Source: Streptomyces sp. RPA4-2
GTDB lineage: Bacteria > Actinomycetota > Actinomycetes > Streptomycetales > Streptomycetaceae
Assembly: GCF_012273515.2 (NCBI RefSeq)
Contig: NZ_CP050975.2
Coordinates: forward strand, 4,216,001 to 4,280,000
DNA: 64,000 bases
Direction: 5' to 3'
Shown here: positions 33,019-42,555 of the stretch, in pieces
Numbering within the stretch: the stretch's first letter is position 1
How the letters are laid out: every line of letters starts with the position of its first letter
The notes under the pieces: generated by a model
Database searches by the model: none
What the model was told of the DNA's origin: nothing
Seen by the model: the letters and a program-made list of their open reading frames with translations, nothing else
Position numbers and translations under genes: made by a program

Positions 33019-33966
33019 ATGACCTCCACCGCCGACGCCTCCTCCAACTACCGCGATCTGCGTGCCGAGCTGGAGACGCTGACCACCGAGGCGTTCCGCC
33101 CCGAACTCTCCGAGATCGACCGGCTGCCGACGCTGGAGATCGCGAAGCTCATGAACGCCGAGGACGCGACCGTGCCGGCGGCCGTCGCGGAGCGGCTCCC
33201 CCTCGTCGCCGCCGCGATCGACGACATCGCGGAGCGGATGTCCCGCGGCGGCAGGCTGATCTACGCGGGCGCGGGCACCGCGGGCCGCCTCGGAATCCTG
33301 GACGCCTCCGAGTGCCCGCCCACCTTCAACACCGACCCGTCCGAGGTCGTGGGCCTGATCGCGGGCGGTCCGGGCGCCATGGTCACCTCGGTCGAGGGCG
33401 CCGAGGATTCCAGGGAGCTGGCGGCGGCCGACCTGGAGGCGCTCTCCCTGACCCCCGACGACACGGTGGTCGGCATCTCCGCCTCCGGCCGCACCCCGTA
33501 CGCCGTCGGCGCCGTGGAACACGCCCGCGCCCGCGGCGCGTTGACCATCGGCCTGTCCTGCAACGCGGACAGCGCCCTCGCGGCCGCCGCCGAGCACGGC
33601 ATCGAGATCGTCGTCGGCCCCGAGCTGCTGACCGGCTCCACCCGCCTGAAGGCGGGCACGGCCCAGAAACTCGTCCTCAACATGTTCTCGACGATCACGA
33701 TGATCCGGCTCGGCAAGACGTACGGGAACCTGATGGTCGACGTCCGCGCCTCGAACGAGAAGCTGCGCGCCCGCTCCCGGCGCATCGTCGCGCTGGCGAC
33801 CGGCGCCTCGGACGAGGAGATCGAACAGGCCCTCACGGCCACCGACGGCGAGGTGAAGAACGCCATCCTCGCCCTCCTCGGCGGGGTGGACGGGCCCACC
33901 GCGGCCCGGCTCCTGGAGGAGAGCGACGGCCACTTGCGCGCGGCACTCGCGGCGGCACCCCGCTGA
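33019..33966 (+). CDS. murQ: N-acetylmuramic acid 6-phosphate etherase
   Basis: MurQ cleaves the lactyl ether of MurNAc-6-phosphate to give GlcNAc-6-phosphate and D-lactate in cell-wall recycling. The 315-residue SIS-domain protein begins YRDLRAELETLTTEAF and shows IDRLPTLEIAKLMNAED, the phosphosugar-binding IYAGAGTAGRLGILDASECPP, and the later ALTIGLSCNADSALA and LLTGSTRLKAGTAQKLVLN motifs. The first Glu of the ASECPPTF segment is the expected catalytic acid. ATG 33019 is preceded by GGAAAGAG. It probably forms a unit with the upstream RpiR regulator and feeds GlcNAc-6-phosphate to NagA. Confidence 0.95.
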   Translation: MTSTADASSNYRDLRAELETLTTEAFRPELSEIDRLPTLEIAKLMNAEDATVPAAVAERLPLVAAAIDDIAERMSRGGRLIYAGAGTAGRLGILDASECPPTFNTDPSEVVGLIAGGPGAMVTSVEGAEDSRELAAADLEALSLTPDDTVVGISASGRTPYAVGAVEHARARGALTIGLSCNADSALAAAAEHGIEIVVGPELLTGSTRLKAGTAQKLVLNMFSTITMIRLGKTYGNLMVDVRASNEKLRARSRRIVALATGASDEEIEQALTATDGEVKNAILALLGGVDGPTAARLLEESDGHLRAALAAAPR

Positions 33967-34024
33967 GCGGCACCTGGTGGGCCGGCCCCACCGGGTTGTC
34001 GGTGGGGCGTGGCAGGGTGGACGC

Positions 34025-34612
34025 ATGAACCACGCACAGCTGACCGCCCTCGGCCGGGCCCTGCGCGTCCTCGGCGAGCACGGCGACGCGCTGAACGCCG
34101 ACACGCCCGACGCGAAGCTGCACGAGGTCAAGGCCGACCTCAAGCGGGCCCTGGACCTGCTGGAGGAGACGGTCACCACGGCGGTGCCCACGACCCGCTG
34201 CGCCGAGCACCCGAACGGCCCGGTGGACGAGGGCGCCCCGGACCTCTGTCTGCTCTGCGAGACCCGTCGTCGCACCGCCCGCCGCACCGAGGTCAACGAC
34301 GCCTACGGGCACGCCCGCCCCACCGGCCCCGACGAGTCCCCCGAGCGCACGATGTCCCGGTACGGCGTGCGCGCCGACCGCCCCCAGCCCCAGCAGCGCT
34401 GGCTCCCGGAGGTGTGGACGGGGCAGGCCTGGGCGCTGTGCGGCACCCCGCGCCGCGACCGCCAGGAGGCCGAGCGCTATCTCGCCGCGGAGCGCCGCAC
34501 CCCCCGGCCGGGCATGGCCTACCGCCTGGTCCACGAGTTCACGGACTACGAGGTGCTGCGCATCTGGGGCACCCCGGTCAAGGTCGACATCGAACCGATG
34601 GGGAACCTGTAG
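34025..34612 (+). CDS. Hypothetical protein with Cys cluster
   Basis: This 195-residue hypothetical protein has a helical N-terminus (about 1-55, with KLHEVKADLKRALDLLEETV). A TRCAEHPN...DLCLLCETRRR segment at 57-85 follows, holding Cys and His that could bind a zinc. Its C-terminal half is rich in Arg, Trp and Tyr (PEVWTGQAWALCGT, MAYRLVHEFTDYEVL). No family is recognised with confidence. It follows murQ by 58 bases and is probably conserved in Streptomyces. Confidence 0.6.
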   Translation: MNHAQLTALGRALRVLGEHGDALNADTPDAKLHEVKADLKRALDLLEETVTTAVPTTRCAEHPNGPVDEGAPDLCLLCETRRRTARRTEVNDAYGHARPTGPDESPERTMSRYGVRADRPQPQQRWLPEVWTGQAWALCGTPRRDRQEAERYLAAERRTPRPGMAYRLVHEFTDYEVLRIWGTPVKVDIEPMGNL

Positions 34613-35007
34613 GCACCTGTAGCGGCCCGTCGAACACCTGTCGCGGCCTCCCTTCGCGACGTAGTGCACGGCCCTCGGCGGCCTGCAGCTGGCTGGTCAG
34701 GAGGGTTTACCCCCGGCAGTGACCGTCCGCCGCCCACGTGTGAGGCACCCACAGGGACTCGCACAAACGGGAAGTGGGGCAATAATTCCGGTGATTCAGA
34801 CCAATGCCGCACTTCCCCCAGGTACGGCATGGTCCAAATCCAGCAACCATCCATTTGTCCGGAAGTATCCCGACATCAGTTCGGATCTCGCCATAAGACT
34901 TCCGGCGGTCTCCCCGCGTATCGAAGATGGCTCCTGCCTCCCTGCCCGCCCACCTGCCGCGACGACGGCGAGGGCGCGGCATCGACACCGCGTGAAGGGA
35001 ACCGTCC
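34613..35007. other. 395-bp gap upstream of the hydrolase gene
   Basis: No gene is supported. The stretch 34770-34900 is less GC-rich than its surroundings and probably holds the promoter of the following gene. No known operator or hairpin was recognised. Confidence 0.4.
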
Positions 35008-36249
35008 ATGACCGAGCAGAAGACTCCGACACCCCAGCAGGTCACCGAGGCGCTGAGCGCCGCACCCCCGATCGTGCTGGCCCCCGGCCCCAGAGAGGCG
35101 CCCACCCAGCTCCCGCCGGTGCCGCACGACGTGTGGGACCTGCCGGGCGGCACGGCCTGGGTGTACTACGGCGAGGGGAAGCACGGCCTCACCCGTCCCG
35201 TGATCATCGCGGACGGCTTCAACTCCGGCCCCAGCGACGTCGGGATGCTCTGGGAGGGTCTCGACCGGCGCGAGTACGCGTTCCTGAGCGAGATCCGCCG
35301 CAGCGGCCGGGACGTCGTCATCGTCGGCTTCCACGAGCGCAGCGCGCCGATCCAGCACAACGCCCGGGCCGCGCTCGCGGCGATCGAGCGGGCGACCCAC
35401 GACATGAGCGGCGGCCACGGCCTCGCGGTCGGCGGCTTCAGCATGGGCGGTCTGGTCACGCGGTACGCCCTGCTCAAACTGGAGCACCGGCGCACGGACC
35501 ACCGCACCGAGCTCTACTTCTCCTACGACAGCCCGCACCGCGGCGCCTGGATCCCCATCGGCCTGCAGGCCTTCGCGCACTACATCAGGGACCTCGACGA
35601 CCGGTTCTCGGACCAGATGAACAGCCCCGCCGCCAAACAGCTCCTGTGGCAGCACATCGCCGACTGGCCGGACACTCCCGCGACGCACCAGGACCGCACC
35701 GACTTCCTGGACGAGCTGGAGCGCATGGGCAACTGGCCGGCCCGGCCGCACAAGATCGGCGTGGCCAACGGCGTGGGCACGGGCGAAGGCAACGGCATCC
35801 TGCCCGGCGACGAGACCTTCCGGGGCCAGGGCCTGGCCATCACCGGCACCAGCCTCTACGCCCAGCGCACCGGTGACGAACAACTGGTCGCGAAGTTAAG
35901 GGTGCTGACCCTCGAAACCGAGGAGATCCACACCTCGGGTCTGCCCGACATCGACGGCGCCCCGGGCGGCACCCTCGAAGGCTTCGGCATCCTGGCCGAC
36001 AGCCTCAACGAACTCCCCCTCTACTACGGCATGCGCTCCCAGGCCCTCATCCGCGAGCACTGCTTCGTCCCGGCGGTCAGCGCGGTCGACCTGCGCGAGA
36101 TCGCCTCACGCGACGACCTGTACACCCCGGCCGACGGCATCCCGTCGGGCGACAGCGGCCTCGACGAGTACAAGCTCGCCTCCCAGAACGAGGGCCACAC
36201 CGTCATGACCGAGGACCTCGGCTCCTGGATCATCGAGCGCCTCCCGTAG
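35008..36249 (+). CDS. Alpha/beta hydrolase-like protein
   Basis: This 413-residue protein is of the alpha/beta hydrolase (esterase/lipase-like) superfamily. GFNSGPSDV near residue 74 resembles an oxyanion loop, and the nucleophile elbow GGFSMGGLVTRYALL near residue 146 places Ser in a GxSxG motif. No signal peptide is visible, so it is likely cytoplasmic. The catalytic Asp/His assignment is uncertain; a His in SQNEGHTVMTEDL near the C-terminus is a candidate. ATG 35008 follows AAGGGA. Substrate is unknown. Confidence 0.7.
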   Translation: MTEQKTPTPQQVTEALSAAPPIVLAPGPREAPTQLPPVPHDVWDLPGGTAWVYYGEGKHGLTRPVIIADGFNSGPSDVGMLWEGLDRREYAFLSEIRRSGRDVVIVGFHERSAPIQHNARAALAAIERATHDMSGGHGLAVGGFSMGGLVTRYALLKLEHRRTDHRTELYFSYDSPHRGAWIPIGLQAFAHYIRDLDDRFSDQMNSPAAKQLLWQHIADWPDTPATHQDRTDFLDELERMGNWPARPHKIGVANGVGTGEGNGILPGDETFRGQGLAITGTSLYAQRTGDEQLVAKLRVLTLETEEIHTSGLPDIDGAPGGTLEGFGILADSLNELPLYYGMRSQALIREHCFVPAVSAVDLREIASRDDLYTPADGIPSGDSGLDEYKLASQNEGHTVMTEDLGSWIIERLP

Positions 36250-36279
36250 CACCACGCGCCGCACCACTCCGGACGCCGC

Positions 36280-36311
36280 GGGTGGCGCCCCCCGTACGAG
36301 GGGCGCCACCC
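36280..36311. terminator. Bidirectional terminator between hydrolase and OYE genes
   Basis: A 12-bp stem GGGTGGCGCCCC and its complement lies between two convergent genes. Confidence 0.7.
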
Positions 36312-36409
36312 GTGACCCGCCGCTCACCGCGACGGCGGCAGCGCGGTGGACCGCACCCCTCCGGCGTACAGCGGCGCGCCGAGGTCCGGGCCCGGCCACG
36401 GGAGTGGGG

Positions 36410-37531
36410 TCAGCTGAGCGTCCGCAGCGCCGCCGGGTCGTACGCCTTCAGCTCGTCGAAGCGGCCGGCGAGGACCTTCTCCGCCCACTCGGGGTCCTGG
36501 AGCAGCGCGCGGCCGACGGCGACGAGGTCGAACTCGTCGCGCTCCAGACGGTCGAGGAGGTCGTCGATGCCCCGGACGGAGGAGCCCTCGCCCTGGAAGG
36601 CCTTCAGGAACTCGCCGTCCAGGCCGACCGAGCCGACGCTGATGACCGGCTTGCCCGTCAGCTTCTTCGACCAGCCCGCGAGGTTGAGGTCGGAGCCGTC
36701 GAACTCGGGGAGCCAGTAGCGGCGGGTGGAGGCGTGGAAGGCGTCCACGCCGGCCTCGGCCAGCGGGGCCAGGATCGCCTCCAGCTCCTCCGGGGTCTCG
36801 GCGAGCCGGGCGTCGTACGCCTGCTGCTTCCACTGCGAGTAGCGGAAGATGACCGGGAAATCGGGCGAGACCGCGGCGCGGACCGCGGCCGCGATCTCCG
36901 CCGAGAACCTGGCCCGGGCCACGGGGTCGCCGCCGTACGCGTCGGTGCGGCGGTTGGTGCCCGACCACAGGAACTGGTCGAGCAGGTAGCCGTGGGCGCC
37001 GTGCAGCTCGACGCCGTCGAAGCCGATGCGCTCGGCGTCGGCGGCCGCCTTCGCGAACGCCTCGATGACGTCGTCCAGGTCCTGCTGGGTCATGGCCCTG
37101 CCGGTGACCTCGGCGCCCTCGTTGGTCAGACCGGACGGGCCGACCGCCGGGGCGTCGGCGAACGGCGGCTGACCCGCCTCACGCACCATGCCGATGTGCC
37201 ACAGCTGGGGCACGATCGTGCCGCCCGCCGCGTGCACCGCGTCCGCGACCTTCGTCCAGCCCGCGAGCTGCTCCTCGCCGTGGAAGCGCGGGACGCGGTC
37301 GCTCTGCCCGGCCGACTCGTGGCCGACGTAGGTGCCCTCGGTGACGATGAGGCCGACGCCCGCGGCGGCACGGCGGGCGTAGTACCCGACGACGTCCTCG
37401 CCCGGGACACCGCCCGGCGAGAACTGCCTGGTCATCGGTGCCATCACGATCCGGTTCGGGACGGTCAGGCCGTTCAGGGCGACGGGGCGGGACAGGATCT
37501 CGGCTGCACGGGAGGCGGCGTTGGCAGTCAC
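36410..37531 (-). CDS. Old Yellow Enzyme-family NADH:flavin oxidoreductase
   Basis: This 373-residue FMN-dependent TIM-barrel oxidoreductase probably reduces alkenes such as enones using NAD(P)H. Features are PVALNGLTVPNRIVMAPMTR (FMN site), QLWHIGMVRE, the ELHGAHGYLLDQFLW motif near 180, and SVGSVGLDGE and RALLQDPEW at the C-terminus. The start is GTG 37531 with GGAG upstream; ATG 37564 is an alternative that would add 11 residues. Native substrate is unknown. It lies downstream of the groEL terminator on the same strand but 159 bases beyond it. Confidence 0.9.
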   Translation of the reverse strand: MTANAASRAAEILSRPVALNGLTVPNRIVMAPMTRQFSPGGVPGEDVVGYYARRAAAGVGLIVTEGTYVGHESAGQSDRVPRFHGEEQLAGWTKVADAVHAAGGTIVPQLWHIGMVREAGQPPFADAPAVGPSGLTNEGAEVTGRAMTQQDLDDVIEAFAKAAADAERIGFDGVELHGAHGYLLDQFLWSGTNRRTDAYGGDPVARARFSAEIAAAVRAAVSPDFPVIFRYSQWKQQAYDARLAETPEELEAILAPLAEAGVDAFHASTRRYWLPEFDGSDLNLAGWSKKLTGKPVISVGSVGLDGEFLKAFQGEGSSVRGIDDLLDRLERDEFDLVAVGRALLQDPEWAEKVLAGRFDELKAYDPAALRTLS

Positions 37532-37689
37532 GTACGGGACTCCTCGGGGAGGTCGGTCGGTCATCGGGCGGACGGCTGACGGGCATTCCCCTCGGTATGT
37601 GCATGCGCATCAACCACCCGACACCTCAACCGCCGAGTCCGGCGCGGCATTCCGGTGCTCTCCGACTCCTTGTGTGACCCCGGACACGC

Positions 37690-37730
37690 CCGAGGGCGGC
37701 ACCCCCTGCGAGAAGGGGTACCGCCCTCGG
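37690..37730 (-). terminator. groEL terminator
   Basis: A hairpin with an about 10-bp core stem CCGAGGGCGG plus ACCCC extension lies 30 bases downstream of the groEL stop on the minus strand. Confidence 0.75.
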
Positions 37731-37761
37731 AACGTCAGGACAGTGATCAGCCGGAGGCGGA

Positions 37762-39492
<1,731 letters not shown>

Positions 39493-39511
39493 TCACCGAC
39501 CCGGTCCTTCG

Positions 39512-39538
39512 TTATCACTCTCACCTTCAGAGTGCTAA
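39512..39538. promoter_or_regulatory. CIRCE element 1 (HrcA operator)
   Basis: TTATCACTC, a nine-base spacer, then GAGTGCTAA. One mismatch from the CIRCE consensus. It lies 128 bases upstream of the groEL ATG. Confidence 0.9.
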
Positions 39539-39543
39539 CGCAA

Positions 39544-39572
39544 TGATTAGCACTCGCCCCTGCCGAGTGCAA
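39544..39572 (-). promoter_or_regulatory. Predicted groEL promoter
   Basis: On the minus strand, TTGCAC (-35) and TAATCA (-10) are separated by 17 bases. The -35 is formed by part of CIRCE element 2 and the transcription start would fall in CIRCE element 1, so HrcA binding would occlude it. Confidence 0.75.
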
Positions 39573-39573
39573 G
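39547..39573. promoter_or_regulatory. CIRCE element 2 (HrcA operator)
   Basis: TTAGCACTC, a nine-base spacer, then GAGTGCAAG. Two mismatches from the CIRCE consensus, eight bases beyond element 1. Confidence 0.9.
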
Positions 39574-39753
39574 CGACTCGGGAGGATCCCCAGGTGAACA
39601 GGGGCGGCACGACCGTCCTCCGAAGGGGGTCCGCGACCGCTCCCGCGAGGTCACGCGGACGCCCCGGGAGGAGCCGCGGACAGGGTCCCCGCAGGTTCGC
39701 GGCCGGGCACCCGGAAGATTCAGGGCCGGATCCCGGTCGGTCCACGGACATAC

Positions 39754-39790
39754 CGAAGGGCTCGCACCCCAGCGGGATACGAGCCCTTCG
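39754..39790 (-). terminator. Cold-shock gene terminator
   Basis: A perfect 11-bp stem CGAAGGGCTCG and its complement lies 30 bases beyond the cold-shock gene stop on the minus strand. Confidence 0.75.
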
Positions 39791-39819
39791 TCACGTCGAA
39801 CAGTCAGTCGGCGCGTGCT

Positions 39820-40026
39820 TCAGCCGGTCGCGAGCCGGACCATGTCCGCCTGCGGCCCCTTCTGGCCCTGCGAGATCTCGAAATCGACCCGCTGACCCTC
39901 TTCCAGGGTGCGGTAGCCGTCCATCTGAATCGCGCTGTAGTGGACGAAAACATCCGCACCACCGTCGACCGCGATGAAGCCGTACCCCTTCTCCGCGTTG
40001 AACCACTTGACGGTGCCCTGAGCCAT
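39820..40026 (-). CDS. CspA-type cold-shock protein
   Basis: This 68-residue single cold-shock-domain protein starts [20 protein letters not shown]1 is KGYGFIAV and RNP2 is DVFVHYSAI, so it should bind single-stranded RNA/DNA as an RNA chaperone. ATG 40026 follows GGGGAG by seven bases. It has its own terminator. The upstream region is unusually long and AT-richer than average, which suits the long 5' leaders of cold-shock genes, though I could not place its promoter. Confidence 0.95.
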   Translation of the reverse strand: MAQGTVKWFNAEKGYGFIAVDGGADVFVHYSAIQMDGYRTLEEGQRVDFEISQGQKGPQADMVRLATG

Positions 40027-40381
40027 GCCTAACTCCCCTATTACTGGCCCTTGCACAGGACCGCACTTCGCGGACCCGGGTCAGACCTCCACCCCCCAAC
40101 GGATTGGGGGTGTGCGCCGGAACGCGTCGACCGCGGCTGAATGTATCTGCCCAACTGCCGTCTGCAACAGGTCAATCGGACGAGAATTCTGGGCAGGCCC
40201 GATCGGGAATATAGGGAGAATTCGCGAAGATTCAGGGCAACTCGGGCCCCATAAAGGCCACATAAGACTCAAAAGCGCCGGGCACTTTGGCCACTTCTTA
40301 TCGCAGGCGGTACGTGCACTCATATGCACCCGGCATGGATAACGCGGCGGGTTCCCCAACTGTACCCCGCTCAACCATACA

Positions 40382-40420
40382 GAATTGCCCCCTCCGCTTC
40401 TCTCACGGAGGGGGCAATTC
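40382..40420 (-). terminator. CysO-like gene terminator, distal hairpin
   Basis: A perfect 15-bp stem GAATTGCCCCCTCCG with a nine-base loop. Confidence 0.75.
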
Positions 40421-40441
40421 GGTGAACTCTCGGTGATTGGC

Positions 40442-40474
40442 ATTACCCACGGTAATGATCTCACCGTGGGTAAT
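40442..40474 (-). terminator. CysO-like gene terminator, proximal hairpin
   Basis: A perfect 12-bp stem ATTACCCACGGT begins seven bases after the stop codon, immediately before the distal hairpin. Confidence 0.7.
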
Positions 40475-40480
40475 CGCCCG

Positions 40481-40756
40481 TCAGCCTCCGGCGACGGCGG
40501 GGATGATCGACACGCCCGCGCCGTCCGGCGTCGCCGTCTCCAGGCCCTGCTCGAAGCGGACGTCGTCGTCGTTGACGTACACGTTGACGAACCGGCGCAG
40601 CTTGCCCTCGTCGTCCAGCACGCGCGCGGCGATGCCCGTGTGGTTCTTCTCCAGGTCGGAGATCACCTCGCCGAGGGTTCCTCCCTCGGCGGTCACCTCG
40701 GACCGGCCACCGGTGTAGGTGCGCAGGATGGTGGGGATGCGGACGTTGACGCTCAT
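40481..40756 (-). CDS. cysO: MoaD/ThiS-family sulfur carrier, CysO-like
   Basis: This 91-residue ubiquitin-fold sulfur carrier begins MSVNVRIPTILRTYTGG and ends PAVAGG; the C-terminal Gly-Gly becomes the thiocarboxylate. Sequence resembles mycobacterial CysO, which donates sulfur for cysteine made from O-phosphoserine by CysM and is released by the Mec protease. It lies 121 bases downstream of thrC on the same strand. No cysM or mec is nearby, so the partner must be elsewhere or the acceptor may be different. MoaD or ThiS roles remain possible. Confidence 0.85.
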   Translation of the reverse strand: MSVNVRIPTILRTYTGGRSEVTAEGGTLGEVISDLEKNHTGIAARVLDDEGKLRRFVNVYVNDDDVRFEQGLETATPDGAGVSIIPAVAGG

Positions 40757-40877
40757 GCGGTGACCTCCCGGTCGGATGGTGGCGTACGGCTGGAAGCGCC
40801 CCGGCGGGGGCGCGCGGAACTGCGCGGCCGGCCCTCACGGGCCCGCGGCCGGGGAACGGCCTCCCCCGGCCGGGCGG

Positions 40878-42215
40878 CTACGCGAGGCCGGCCTCACGGA
40901 AGGAGTCCAGGCTGGGACGGATGGTCGCGGTCAGCCCCGTGCCGGCCACCGCGTCCAGCGTCTTGAGGCCGTCACCGGTGTTCAGCACGACCGTGGTGAG
41001 CGTCGGGTCGAGCAGCCCGTTCTCGATCAGCTTCTTGGCCACACCCACCGTCACACCGCCGGCCGTCTCGGCGAAGATGCCCTCGGTACGCGCCAGCAGC
41101 TTGATCGCGTCGACCACCTGCTCGTCGTTCACGTCCTCCACCGCCCCGCCCGTCCGCCGCGCGATGTCCAGCACGTACGGGCCGTCGGCGGGGTTGCCGA
41201 TGGCCAGCGACTTGGCGATGGTGTTCGGCTTCTGGGGCCGGACGACGTCGTGGCCGGCCTTGTAGGCGACGGACACCGGTGAACAGCCCTCGGCCTGCGC
41301 GCCGAAGATCTTGTAGGGCTTGTCCTCGACGAGGCCGAGCTCGATCAGCTCCCGCAGCCCCTTGTCGACCTTGGTCAGCTGGGAACCGGAGGCGATCGGC
41401 ACGACGAGCTGGTCGGGCAGCTGCCAGCCGAGCTGCTCACAGATCTCGTACGCGAGGGTCTTGGACCCCTCCGCGTAGTACGGCCGCAGGTTGACGTTGA
41501 CGAAGCCCCAGCCCTCACCGGCCGGGTCGCCGATCAGCTCGGAGCAGAAGCGGTTCACGTCGTCGTAGTTGCCCTCGATGCCGACGAGCTCGCCGCCGTA
41601 GACCGCGGCCATGACGATCTTGCCTTGCTCCAGGTCGTGCGGGATGAACACGCAGGAGCGGAAGCCGGCGCGGGCGGCGGCGGCACCCACCGCGCCGGCG
41701 AGGTTGCCGGTCGAGGAGCAGGAGAGGGTGGTGAAGCCGAAGGCGCGGGCGGCCTCGATGGCCTGGGCGACGACGCGGTCCTTGAAGGAGTGCGTCGGGT
41801 TGCCGGAGTCGTCCTTGACGAAGAGCCTGCCGGGGTCGACGCCCAGCTCGCGGGCGAGGTTGTCGGCCTTGACGAGCCTGGTCCAGCCCGGGTTGATGTT
41901 CGGCTTGTCGGCGACGTCGGCCGGGACCGGGAGCAGCGGCGCGTAACGCCAGATGTTCGCGGGGCCCGCCTCGATGCGCGCCCGGAGCTCCTCGGTGTCG
42001 TAGGCCGAGAAGTCGTAGGCGATCTCGAGCGGTCCGAAACACTCCTCGCAGGCGAAGACCGGGCCGAGCGGCACGCGGTGGCCGCACTCGCGGCAGGAGA
42101 GCGCCGCGGCGGGACCCAGATCGACGGAGCCGGTGGAAGCGGCGGAAAGGGTGGAAGCGGACGGGTTCGCTGAGGTCGCGGCGTCCGGAGTGCTTGCAAC
42201 AGTCTGCGCAGCCAT
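40878..42215 (-). CDS. thrC: Threonine synthase
   Basis: ThrC converts O-phosphohomoserine to threonine using pyridoxal phosphate. The 445-residue protein has an Ala/Ser/Thr-rich N-terminus, then a CRECGHRVPL...CEECFGP segment (Cys41, 44, 56, 59) resembling a zinc ribbon, and NPTHSFKDR with the PLP-binding Lys145. Later landmarks include SCSSTGNLAGAVGAAAARAG and VVPIASGSQLTK. ATG 42215 has only a distant AAAGGG; an upstream ATG at 42239 is possible. The cysO-like gene follows. Confidence 0.95.
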   Translation of the reverse strand: MAAQTVASTPDAATSANPSASTLSAASTGSVDLGPAAALSCRECGHRVPLGPVFACEECFGPLEIAYDFSAYDTEELRARIEAGPANIWRYAPLLPVPADVADKPNINPGWTRLVKADNLARELGVDPGRLFVKDDSGNPTHSFKDRVVAQAIEAARAFGFTTLSCSSTGNLAGAVGAAAARAGFRSCVFIPHDLEQGKIVMAAVYGGELVGIEGNYDDVNRFCSELIGDPAGEGWGFVNVNLRPYYAEGSKTLAYEICEQLGWQLPDQLVVPIASGSQLTKVDKGLRELIELGLVEDKPYKIFGAQAEGCSPVSVAYKAGHDVVRPQKPNTIAKSLAIGNPADGPYVLDIARRTGGAVEDVNDEQVVDAIKLLARTEGIFAETAGGVTVGVAKKLIENGLLDPTLTTVVLNTGDGLKTLDAVAGTGLTATIRPSLDSFREAGLA

Positions 42216-42555
42216 GGAGGCGAGGCCCTTTCTCCTCATCTTCCTCACGACGCACTTCGCCGTGAGACGGATTTGGCACCTTCCCGAGCCGGGAGCCCCG
42301 CGACACGATCGACAATGATCGGTACGAGACCGGCTGGAGGGTTGCCGGGGCTTCATCGGGCCGTATCCCTCTGCCCCTCTGGATGAGCGGTATTCGGTTG
42401 TTGGTCTGCTGTCCGGGATGATCTACGACATGCGATGGTCATCCGCGTTGTTCAAGACTGTAACCGAAGGCCAGGACAGTTGAGATAGTCGTCCGAACCG
42501 CGAGATGGATCACACCGTGAGACATCGGGTGATCAGACAGTGAGGAGCCGCGACT
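42216..42555. other. 340-bp divergent region between thrC and gpgS
   Basis: No gene is seen. It contains the promoters of thrC and gpgS, but I could not confidently identify either. A TGTAAC hexamer near 42460 could be part of the gpgS promoter. No known riboswitch was recognised. Confidence 0.4.

Larger units (their letters stand above)
40027..40480. other. 454-bp gap: probable cold-shock leader and two terminators
   Basis: No gene is supported. Positions 40150-40380 are locally AT-rich and include several short inverted repeats, compatible with a long structured cold-shock 5' leader. The right end holds two hairpins in tandem (40382-40420 and 40442-40474) after the CysO-like gene. Confidence 0.5.

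Noticed and set aside
34707..35153. Possible small minus-strand gene in the gap before the hydrolase
   Set aside because: It overlaps the hydrolase start and has no protein-like composition or ribosome site.
36324..36968. Open frame on the complementary side of the OYE C-terminus
   Set aside because: Arg/Gly/Pro text overlapping the real oxidoreductase gene; no ribosome site.
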